Assembly (NCBI GenBank): GCA_900319405.1
Contig: ONOH01000004.1
Coordinates: 62,001-126,000, forward strand
Source: an uncultured Bacteroidales bacterium
Lineage (GTDB): Bacteria > Bacteroidota > Bacteroidia > Bacteroidales > UBA932
Length of the DNA stretch: 64,000 nucleotides
Direction: 5' to 3'
The notes under the pieces were generated by a model, which made no database searches, was not told the origin of the DNA, and saw nothing but the letters and a program-made list of their open reading frames with translations. The translations under genes were made by a program, and so were the position numbers. Shown here piece by piece: positions 37,182-44,382 of the stretch (position 1 is the stretch's first letter; each line of letters begins with the position of its first letter).

Positions 37182-39257
37182 ATGAAAATCAAGTATTTCC
37201 TCTATGTGTGCGGCGCGGCGGTGACCCTAGCCTCGTGCCGTCAGGAAAAACTCGCGGAAGAAATCCCGGAGACGGCCCCCATCATCCGGATCGGCGAGGA
37301 GATTTCCACGGATGCCGTGCTGGTGAAGTTCTCGGCCCCGCTGTCCGACACCCGGCTCAGGGACGTGGAAGCCGCCGGCGGAGTGAAGCTGCGCAAGATC
37401 TTTCCTTCCACCCCCGGCAAGGAGGCCCTGGAAAGGGAGTTCGGCCTGGACCGCTGGTATGAGGCTGTCCTGGATGAAGGGGACGACGTTCACGCCAAGG
37501 CGATGGAAATCGCCCGTATCGGCCACGTGGAAGTGGTGGAATACGATGCCATTCCTACCAAGAGCAGCGACGGAAGGGCCTATGCTGCCCCGACCGCCAC
37601 AAAGGCCGAGGGTGTCGTTTTCAACGACCCCTATCTGAACTATCAGTGGCACTATAAGAACTATGGGAACCCCGCTTACTCCAAAACAAGCGTGGCCGGT
37701 GCCGACATCAATGTCTTAGATGTGTGGGCTGGCCTCAGCTGCGGCGATCCGGATATCGTGGTGGCCGTAGTGGACGAAGGCGTGAAGTGGTCTCACCCGG
37801 ACCTCCAGGACAATATGTGGGTAAACACCAAGGAGATTCCGGACAACGGTATTGACGATGACGGAAACGGCTATGTGGACGACGTTTACGGATTCAACTT
37901 TGTCACTGCCAAGCAGGCCGAAAAGGATGCTCCCTGGACCGACGGCGCCATCAGCTGGGACAAGGGACAGTATGACTCCAGGGGCCAGTGGCAGGGGGAT
38001 TCCGGCCACGGAACCCACTGCGCCGGCACCATCGCCGCCGTGAACAACAACGGAAAGGGCGTGGCCGGTGTGGCCGGCGGCTCCGGAAAGAAAGACGGCT
38101 GCCGCATCATGAGCTGCCAGATTTTCTCCGGAACCAGCGGTGCCCACGTTGCCGGAACGGCACGCGCCATCAAGTATGCGGCCGATATGGGCGCCTCCAT
38201 CATCTCCTGCTCCTTCGGCTATACCTCGTCCTTTTCTTCGGACGACGACTATATCAGGCGCGTCGGAACGGCCGAGATCGATGCCGTCCATTACTTCGAG
38301 GCTTCGAAGAACAACTCCGTTCTCAACGGCGGCATCGCCATTTTTGCCGCGGGGAACGACAATCACAACTTCGCCCATTATCCGGGCGGGTTCTACGACA
38401 TCATTAGCGTGTCGGCCTTCGGCCCGGACGGACTCCCTACGTATTACACCAATTACGGGCCCGGCTGCAACATCGCCGCTCCCGGCGGAGAAGCCTATCA
38501 TATCGTGAACCGGTGGGAGTCCATGGTCCTTTCCACCCTGCCTTCCGAGCTTTCACAGCTGGGTTTTGACGGAAAGATGGAAAAGGGCCTGGATTATGGC
38601 TATATGCAGGGGACTTCGATGGCCTGCCCGCACGTGAGCGGCGTGGTGGCCCTGGGTCTTTCCTATGCCAAGAAACTGGGCAAAACCTACGACCGCGACG
38701 AATTCAAGCGGATGATCCTGGCCTCGGTGAACGATATCGACCAGCGCATTAGCACCACCTCATCCAAGAGTTATGCCTATGCGCAGAAGGACCTGGTCCT
38801 GGCCCCCTATTACCACCAGATGGGAACGGGCGCCATCGACTCCTGGCGGCTGATGATGCACATCGAAGGGATTCCCACCCTTACCGCGCAGACGGGCAAG
38901 AGCCAGTGGATCGACCTGACATCGGCCTTCGGAACGGCTTCGGTGAGCCTTACCTACCTGAAGGTGGAGGTGCCGGACGCCACGGTTTCTTCGCTGGGAC
39001 TGCAGAAGATTGAACCCACCAATGCCGGCAAGTACCCGGCGGTGGTGGACGCGAACGGCTATGCCTATGTGCAGTTCGGACGCCTGTATGTCCAGCCTTC
39101 CAAGCTGGGTTCCGGCAAAATCAAGATTACGGCCGTGGGCGGCGGCAGCCATGTAGGTGGCGGCTCCAACCCTCCCGGCGGCATGGAAATCTCCCAGGAA
39201 ATCTCTCTCATCGCCCGGGATGTTCCCGGCGGCAACGGTACAGGAGGATGGTTATGA
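37182..39257 (+). CDS. Surface subtilisin-like serine protease (S8 lipoprotein)
   Basis: Protein of 691 residues with lipobox LASC (Cys19). Residues about 35-125 resemble an S8 propeptide (DAVLVKFSAPLSDTRLRDVE; VEVVEYDAIPTK). The catalytic triad is complete: Asp in VVAVVDEGVKWSHPD near residue 195, His in GHGTHCAGTIAA near 274, and Ser in GTSMACPHVSGVVAL near 477. A C-terminal beta-rich tail follows. The ATG at 37182 is chosen because it starts the lipoprotein signal; the open frame upstream crosses the hairpin. Its place in a SusCD operon suggests that the imported ligand is peptide rather than glycan (inference). Confidence 0.93.
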   Translation: MKIKYFLYVCGAAVTLASCRQEKLAEEIPETAPIIRIGEEISTDAVLVKFSAPLSDTRLRDVEAAGGVKLRKIFPSTPGKEALEREFGLDRWYEAVLDEGDDVHAKAMEIARIGHVEVVEYDAIPTKSSDGRAYAAPTATKAEGVVFNDPYLNYQWHYKNYGNPAYSKTSVAGADINVLDVWAGLSCGDPDIVVAVVDEGVKWSHPDLQDNMWVNTKEIPDNGIDDDGNGYVDDVYGFNFVTAKQAEKDAPWTDGAISWDKGQYDSRGQWQGDSGHGTHCAGTIAAVNNNGKGVAGVAGGSGKKDGCRIMSCQIFSGTSGAHVAGTARAIKYAADMGASIISCSFGYTSSFSSDDDYIRRVGTAEIDAVHYFEASKNNSVLNGGIAIFAAGNDNHNFAHYPGGFYDIISVSAFGPDGLPTYYTNYGPGCNIAAPGGEAYHIVNRWESMVLSTLPSELSQLGFDGKMEKGLDYGYMQGTSMACPHVSGVVALGLSYAKKLGKTYDRDEFKRMILASVNDIDQRISTTSSKSYAYAQKDLVLAPYYHQMGTGAIDSWRLMMHIEGIPTLTAQTGKSQWIDLTSAFGTASVSLTYLKVEVPDATVSSLGLQKIEPTNAGKYPAVVDANGYAYVQFGRLYVQPSKLGSGKIKITAVGGGSHVGGGSNPPGGMEISQEISLIARDVPGGNGTGGWL

Positions 39258-39688
39258 TGAAAAAGTTTTTTGCAATGGCAATGCTGCTGCTGGGCCTGGT
39301 GGCCTGCGGCGAGCAAAACAAGCAAACCCCCGACACGCCGACCTTTACCAAAGACGGTATCGTGGGCATCTGGGAGCTCACTTCCGTGAGCACCAAGGCC
39401 ACGGTGGGGTCCGAGACGGTTTTTGTCTATGTGCAGTTCGAGTCTTCCGGCAGCTTTACGCTGTACCAGAAGATTGGTTCCGGACGCTACACCAAGTTCG
39501 AGGGAACCTTCTCCGTCACCGAAGACGGCAAACTGGGCGGCAAGTACGCCAACGGCACGGCCTGGGGTCCGTACGAGGGCTCCGTTTCCGGCTCCACGCT
39601 CAGCCTGACCCCGGTCGGCGGCAACGAAGTGGATACCTATAAGAAAATTGCCGAAATTCCCGCTTCTGTCCTCTCCGACCTGTATTAA
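39254..39688 (+). CDS. Small lipocalin-like lipoprotein
   Basis: Protein of about 144 residues with lipobox LVAC. The body is an eight-strand-like pattern starting DGIVGIWELTSVSTKA and continuing VFVYVQFESSGSFTLYQKIG, GTFSVTEDGKLGGKYANG and GSTLSLTPVGGNEVDTYKKI, as in the lipocalin-like domains of Bacteroidota. It overlaps the protease stop by 4 nt (ATGATGA) after a Shine-Dalgarno AGGAGG, so it is translationally coupled to the protease. It may be a small inhibitor or ligand-binding protein; no evidence decides. Confidence 0.75.
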   Translation: MMKKFFAMAMLLLGLVACGEQNKQTPDTPTFTKDGIVGIWELTSVSTKATVGSETVFVYVQFESSGSFTLYQKIGSGRYTKFEGTFSVTEDGKLGGKYANGTAWGPYEGSVSGSTLSLTPVGGNEVDTYKKIAEIPASVLSDLY

Positions 39689-39725
39689 GCACGAGTAAAA
39701 ATATATATTGTAAACAATCATGATT

Positions 39726-39851
39726 ATGAAAAAACTTTATGATGCTCCCACAACGGAGGTTGTGGACATTAAAACTGAAGCCGGCATCCTCTCCGGCAGT
39801 TTAGACCCGCTTAATCCTTTCACCCCCGGCGGTGACCCGCTTAATCCTTAA
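39726..39851 (+). CDS. Short peptide, family member 2, with duplicated DPLNP motif
   Basis: A 41-codon product with no signal peptide. It follows the family pattern: YDAPTTEVVDIKTEAGILSG (Tyr-x2-Pro, Glu, hydrophobic core, Glu-x-Gly, Ser), then a tail in which LDPLNP appears as DPLNP twice, once in the middle and once as the last five residues. The peptide at 3408 ends with the same DPLNP. It lies 37 bp after a lipocalin-like lipoprotein gene and 12 bp before a fimbrillin-like lipoprotein. Unlike the copies at 3.4 and 58.6 kb it has no tandem TGTC/GACA operator upstream. Confidence 0.7.
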   Translation: MKKLYDAPTTEVVDIKTEAGILSGSLDPLNPFTPGGDPLNP

Positions 39852-39863
39852 ACAAAGAACGCC

Positions 39864-41501
39864 ATGAAGACTTTAAGAATTTTCAGCATCATTGTACTGG
39901 CCCTTGCTCTGGTCGCCTGCGTCAAAGAGAATGACGTAAACGTGGAGCCTGCTAAGGAGAGGACATTGCACTTTACCGCAACCATTGCGGCTCCAGCAGC
40001 AACCAAAACTACCTATGACGAGGATGGAGGAACGATTAACGTAGTGTGGAAAACGGGGGATGAAATTGCCCTGGTTCACAACAATGTAAAAAACATTGCC
40101 ACGGTAACGGCGGTCGACGAATCGGGTAAAGCCACCATTGAAGCAGACATCACCGGCAGCCCGTCGGACAACGACGATGTGGTGCTGGCCTACCCGGCCG
40201 ATGCCGTTGCTGCGGCAGTCCCAGTTGGAACGTTCCCTTTTACTCCCTCCCCCTCGTGTTGGAATAAAGTGAAAGGCCAGGATGGAACGCTGGACTATAT
40301 CCAGAACAATATCGACTTCCGTCTAGGAAATGGAAAACTATCCGTTAATGGAGACGATGCTTCGCTCAAGGAGAGCGTATCCATGCCCAGTTTCATTTCC
40401 ATCTGGAAGATCTCCCTTCAGTCCGAATCGTCCAACCCTTTCAACACTTTCAGTATAAGTGTTTCCGTAGCGGAACAAGTTCAAGCAGCGGCGAGTAGCG
40501 CTACTCCCAAAAGTACTTTTTACCTCTGTGTGGTCCCTGCACTGTTTCCTTCCGGGAAACTGACCATTGACACCACCTGGAAAGGGATAAGGTATATTTA
40601 TACGAAGGTAGGAGGTGTTACCCTCACCGCCGGCAAGTACTACCAAAGCACGGTAACAATGACCAATGTCGATGCTCCGCTCCCTGGTGTGTTCAGCGTG
40701 TCGGAGGGACAGACGGTTAAATTCTCCAAAGGAAACCTGCAGGCCACTTATAACGGTTCATCCTGGATTTGGACGTTTGCCGCCAACCAGTGGGACTACA
40801 TCGGCAATGCAGCTGGCAATACCAGCATCAATGGCAATGGCACCTTATCTTCCGCTGGAACTGTTGACATGTTCGGCTGGGTCGGCATGTCAAGCACTGT
40901 TTTGACGGGAGACATTGCCAAGTATGGTATCAGCAATAGTACTACCGCTTCGGATTACAGTACAGATGCTGGTGAAAGACTGATGAGCGACTGGGGTGTA
41001 GCCGTCAACGCAGTGTATCTCGGCGGCTATAACGACTGGCGCACGCTGACAGGTCAAAATTCCGGCGAGTGGAAATACCTGCTCGAAACTCGTTCAGCAA
41101 GCACGGTTAACGGAACGCCCAATGCCCGTTTTTGCAAGGCTACGGTGAATAGTGTCCCCGGTCTGGTGATTTTTGCAGATACCTATACGCATCCTATCGG
41201 TGTTACTGCTCCTAAAAACATCAACTTCCCCCCTGCCGCTTTTACTGGCAACAGTTGGTCCGGAGACGATTGGACTGCCATGGAAATGGCGGGATGTGTC
41301 TTCCTGCCTGCTGCGGGTTATCGCTCGGGGGCGACGATAAACAACGCCGGTACAGAGGGCTGGTACTGGTCAAATTCAACTCATGCCTCCGACGCCGGCT
41401 GGGCTGGGCGTCTGTACTTCTGGAGTGGTGACGTAAATGGCTGGGCCAACAAAAATGTGGAACGCGGCTTCTCTGTCCGTCTTGTTCGCAATGCCAATTA
41501 A
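39864..41501 (+). CDS. Fimbrillin-like lipoprotein with C-terminal FISUMP-like domain
   Basis: Protein of 545 residues with lipobox LVAC (Cys19). The N-terminal half is the fimbrillin/Mfa-like module also found at 3561 and 58741 (LHFTATIAAPAATKTTYDED; INVVWKTGDEIALVHNN). From about residue 275 a second module begins with FSVSEGQTVKFSKGNLQAT and ends GWYWSNSTHASDAGWAGRLY and ERGFSVRLVR. This is typical of the FISUMP-like / major-paralogous domains of surface proteins. It is preceded 12 bp upstream by a family short peptide. A hairpin follows the gene. Confidence 0.78.
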   Translation: MKTLRIFSIIVLALALVACVKENDVNVEPAKERTLHFTATIAAPAATKTTYDEDGGTINVVWKTGDEIALVHNNVKNIATVTAVDESGKATIEADITGSPSDNDDVVLAYPADAVAAAVPVGTFPFTPSPSCWNKVKGQDGTLDYIQNNIDFRLGNGKLSVNGDDASLKESVSMPSFISIWKISLQSESSNPFNTFSISVSVAEQVQAAASSATPKSTFYLCVVPALFPSGKLTIDTTWKGIRYIYTKVGGVTLTAGKYYQSTVTMTNVDAPLPGVFSVSEGQTVKFSKGNLQATYNGSSWIWTFAANQWDYIGNAAGNTSINGNGTLSSAGTVDMFGWVGMSSTVLTGDIAKYGISNSTTASDYSTDAGERLMSDWGVAVNAVYLGGYNDWRTLTGQNSGEWKYLLETRSASTVNGTPNARFCKATVNSVPGLVIFADTYTHPIGVTAPKNINFPPAAFTGNSWSGDDWTAMEMAGCVFLPAAGYRSGATINNAGTEGWYWSNSTHASDAGWAGRLYFWSGDVNGWANKNVERGFSVRLVRNAN

Positions 41502-41552
41502 CATTTAATGGCACAGGAACAAAACGCTGTGCGAAATAGAGAATTAACTTGC

Positions 41553-41584
41553 TGCCATCCCACCCCGGGGTGGCGGCGTGTTTT
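41553..41584 (+). terminator. Probable intrinsic terminator
   Basis: GC-rich inverted repeat centred on CCACCCCGGGGTGG (41560-41573), extended by GCC/GGC flanks and followed shortly by TTTT (41581-41584). It separates the fimbrillin gene from hipBA. Confidence 0.6.
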
Positions 41585-41625
41585 AGCATACCCAACTTCG
41601 ATTTTGTCGCGCACTAAAATTTCAC

Positions 41626-41679
41626 TATATTTGCATAAGATATTATTACTTATGTGTGTTATCAAATTGTAATACATAA
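41626..41679 (+). promoter_or_regulatory. hipBA promoter and possible operator
   Basis: TATATTTG (41626-41633) is an exact -7 box. Between it and hipB lie TTATGT (41650-41655) and ACATAA (41674-41679), arms of an imperfect palindrome with an AT-rich centre. HipB-type antitoxins repress their own operon by binding palindromes in this position, so this is the likely operator (inference). Confidence 0.55.
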
Positions 41680-41685
41680 AATACT

Positions 41686-41997
41686 ATGCAATATAGACTT
41701 GATAATTATAGCCGAAATCCACAGATGCTGATGGACCGCCTCGCACAAAACTGTAAGGCCAGGCGTCTCGAAAAAGGGTATAGCAGAAGAACTCTTGCCG
41801 AAATCATCGGCGTTCCCGCTCCAACGATAGCCCGCTTTGAGCAAACGGGGAACATTTCCCTCAAGTCCCTGTGCATGCTGGTCATCGAATTTGATTTCTT
41901 CGATGAGCTGAGCGCAATAATGGACCATACTAAATACACAACGTCCGCCGAGCTCGAAAGAATCAACCAAAACAACAACAGGAAGAGAGGAAGATGA
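41686..41997 (+). CDS. hipB: HipB-type antitoxin / XRE-family regulator
   Basis: Protein of 103 residues with an XRE helix-turn-helix: NCKARRLEKGYSRRTLAEII, GVPAPTIARFEQTGNISLKS, LCMLVIEFDFFDEL. It partners the HipA kinase encoded directly downstream, with an ATGA stop/start overlap, as in hipBA toxin-antitoxin operons. The family binds HipA and represses the operon. The surrounding DNA is less GC-rich than the rest of the window, hinting at recent acquisition. Confidence 0.88.
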   Translation: MQYRLDNYSRNPQMLMDRLAQNCKARRLEKGYSRRTLAEIIGVPAPTIARFEQTGNISLKSLCMLVIEFDFFDELSAIMDHTKYTTSAELERINQNNNRKRGR

Positions 41998-43148
41998 TTA
42001 CTGACATTCGTAAAATAAAGGTTCTATACCGTAACGAGCCTGTCGGCACACTGCAGATGGATCCGACAAGCGGCGTATGTGTATTCGAATACGACAAACC
42101 ATGGCTTGCGAACGGTTTTTCCCTTTCTCCAACAGAACTTCCGCTCCAAAATGGGCTTATATACGGAAACAAGGACCTATTCGACGGTAACTTTGCCACA
42201 TTCGAAAACAGCCTTCCCGATGGATACGGACTCTACCTTCTGGACCGGATGCTGCGCAACAGCGGTTCATCCCTCAGGGAGCTGACACCCCTGCAGAGAC
42301 TCTCCATCGTCGGAACGGCCGGCATGGGTGCGCTTACCTATCTTCCGATGATGCCCGGCATTCAGACACAACACGAAGTTAATGATCTCGCCAAACTGGA
42401 TGAGATTCAGGAAGAGGCACTGAATGTCCTGTCCGAGAAAAATTCCGGGGATCCGTCCTGGCTGTACTATAATAGTGCGAATTCCGGTGGAGCAAGGCCG
42501 AAAGTGGCCATGTGCGCAAAAGATGGCACGCATTGGATTGTGAAGTTCAGGCATGTGTATGACGATGCAGACACCGGTAAAACAGAGCTGCTCTATATGA
42601 AAACAGCACGCGAGGCGGGAATAAACATCCCGAGGATTGGTCTTGTCAAAGACAAATATTTCGCCATAGAACGATTCGACATTACTCCTCAGGGCGAAAA
42701 AAGACATGTGCTGACCGCGGCGGCGTTACTTAAAACCGATTTTCGCAGACAAGATGTCGATTATACCAATTTGCTGGCCCTTACGGGATACCTGACACAG
42801 GACCCTGCACAGGTTGAAGAAATGTTCCGGCGGATGATAATGAACATCGTAGCCTACAACAAAGATGACCACGCCAACAACTTCTCGTTTATCTGTGATA
42901 AAGGAATCTGGTCGTTGGCTCCGGCATACGACATAACCTATTCCCCACAGGGGTCAAAAGGAGAACATGCAAGCTCTTTGTTCTTTAACGGAAATCCCGG
43001 TCTTCAGGATGTCTTGAAAGCCGGCACCGGCATCCGGATTCCCAGCGCAAGATGCCTGGAAATAATACACGAAGTGGAAAAGGCTTGCTTGAAAAATCTA
43101 CCCGTCGCAAACAAATTGTCAAGCGTAATTCATAAAAAACGGAAATAG
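41994..43148 (+). CDS. hipA: HipA-type serine/threonine kinase toxin
   Basis: Protein of 384 residues. The N-terminal subdomain includes FENSLPDGYGLYLLDRMLR and GTAGMGALTYLP. The kinase part has the ATP/ejection loop NSANSGGARPKVAM, the catalytic NKDDHANNFSF (the NxDDHxxN consensus) and metal-binding DITYSPQG. HipA of E. coli phosphorylates glutamyl-tRNA synthetase and triggers growth arrest; the target here is unknown. All key residues appear intact, so the toxin should be active. Confidence 0.9.
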   Translation: MITDIRKIKVLYRNEPVGTLQMDPTSGVCVFEYDKPWLANGFSLSPTELPLQNGLIYGNKDLFDGNFATFENSLPDGYGLYLLDRMLRNSGSSLRELTPLQRLSIVGTAGMGALTYLPMMPGIQTQHEVNDLAKLDEIQEEALNVLSEKNSGDPSWLYYNSANSGGARPKVAMCAKDGTHWIVKFRHVYDDADTGKTELLYMKTAREAGINIPRIGLVKDKYFAIERFDITPQGEKRHVLTAAALLKTDFRRQDVDYTNLLALTGYLTQDPAQVEEMFRRMIMNIVAYNKDDHANNFSFICDKGIWSLAPAYDITYSPQGSKGEHASSLFFNGNPGLQDVLKAGTGIRIPSARCLEIIHEVEKACLKNLPVANKLSSVIHKKRK

Positions 43149-43186
43149 AAAAGCCGATTTAACCCCTTTCCGGCAGAAGAGAGCGC

Positions 43187-44371
43187 CTACCAGAGGAAAT
43201 TATTGAAGGGGTAACGCCCCGCGTGAATCTCCGCGACGATCTTGTACAGGTCGTTGCGGAGTTTTTCGATGCCTATCTTCTCGCGGGCGCTGATGAAGAT
43301 GCAGGGGGTCTTTTCCTCTGCGATCCAGCTGTTTTTGAGCTCTTCCAGGGTGCGGTTGACGGGCTGTTTGGGCTGGATGGAGAATTCGTCGTAGGGCTCG
43401 TAGGTGTAAGCGTCCACTTTGTTGAAGACGACGTACACGGGTTTGCCATCGGCCCCGATTTCCCGAAGGGTTCTTTCCACCACGTCCATCTGCTCTTCGA
43501 AGCCGGGGTGGGAGATGTCCACGACGTGCACCAGGACATCGGCCTCGCGGACCTCGTCCAGGGTGCTCTTGAAGGCTTCCACCAGCTGGGTGGGGAGTTT
43601 GCGGATGAAGCCGACGGTGTCGCTCAGGAGGAAGGGCACGTTCTCGATGACCACCTTTCTCACCGTGGTGTCCAGGGTGGCGAAGAGCTTGTTCTCGGCA
43701 AAGACGTCCGATTTGGCCAGGAGGTTCATCAGCGTGCTCTTCCCTACGTTGGTGTAGCCCACCAGGGCCAGGCGCACCAGGGAGCCTCTGTTACTCCTTT
43801 GCGTGGCCATCTGCCGGTCCACCTTCTTGAGGTCTTCCTTGAGCTTGGAGATGCGCTGCTTCACGATTCGGCGGTCAATCTCTATCTGGGTTTCGCCCAT
43901 ACCGCCGCGGGTGCCCATACCGCCCCTCTGGCGCTCCAGGTGGGTCCACATGCCAGCCAGGCGGGGCAGCATATAGTTGTAGTGGGCCAGCTCCACCTGC
44001 ATCTTGGCATAGGCTGTCTTGGCCCGCTGCGCAAAGATTTCCAGGATGAGGCTGGTGCGGTCCACCACGTCGGAGCAGGCAATCACCTTTTCGATGTTGC
44101 GCTGCTGCATGCCCGTGAGTTCGTCGTCGAAGATGACGTACTCGATCTCGTTCTCCTGGCAGCACTCCCGGATTTCCTCCAGTTTGCCCGGGCCGATGTA
44201 GGTGGCCTTGTCGGGCCGGTCCAGCCGCTGGGTGAACATCTTGTCCGGGAGGGTGCCGGCCGTGGTGGCCAGGAAGGCCAGCTCGTCCAGGTATTCCTGC
44301 ACTTTCCGCTCACCGCCTTTTTCCAGGATTACGCCCACAAAGACGGCCTTGTTGGTCTTGAAGTCGCTCAT
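43187..44371 (-). CDS. hflX: Ribosome-associated GTPase HflX
   Basis: Protein of 394 residues. The N-terminal HflX domain includes ATYIGPGKLEEI, FDDELTGMQQRNIEK and the Gly-rich RQRGGMGTRGGMGETQIEID. The G domain has Walker A VGYTNVGKSTLMN, DTVGFIRKLPTQLVEAFKST and NKVD. HflX splits or rescues stalled ribosomes during stress. The ATG at 44371 is preferred; an in-frame TTG lies 9 nt upstream. It begins 11 bp after the NRPS stop codon on the same strand, so it can be co-transcribed with the NRPS. Confidence 0.94.
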   Translation of the reverse strand: MSDFKTNKAVFVGVILEKGGERKVQEYLDELAFLATTAGTLPDKMFTQRLDRPDKATYIGPGKLEEIRECCQENEIEYVIFDDELTGMQQRNIEKVIACSDVVDRTSLILEIFAQRAKTAYAKMQVELAHYNYMLPRLAGMWTHLERQRGGMGTRGGMGETQIEIDRRIVKQRISKLKEDLKKVDRQMATQRSNRGSLVRLALVGYTNVGKSTLMNLLAKSDVFAENKLFATLDTTVRKVVIENVPFLLSDTVGFIRKLPTQLVEAFKSTLDEVREADVLVHVVDISHPGFEEQMDVVERTLREIGADGKPVYVVFNKVDAYTYEPYDEFSIQPKQPVNRTLEELKNSWIAEEKTPCIFISAREKIGIEKLRNDLYKIVAEIHAGRYPFNNFLW

Positions 44372-44382
44372 AGACCGCAAAG

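Noticed and set aside
29823..39688. Interpretation of the SusCD operon as a polysaccharide utilisation locus
   Set aside because: No carbohydrate-active enzyme is present within or beside it; the only enzyme is a serine protease.
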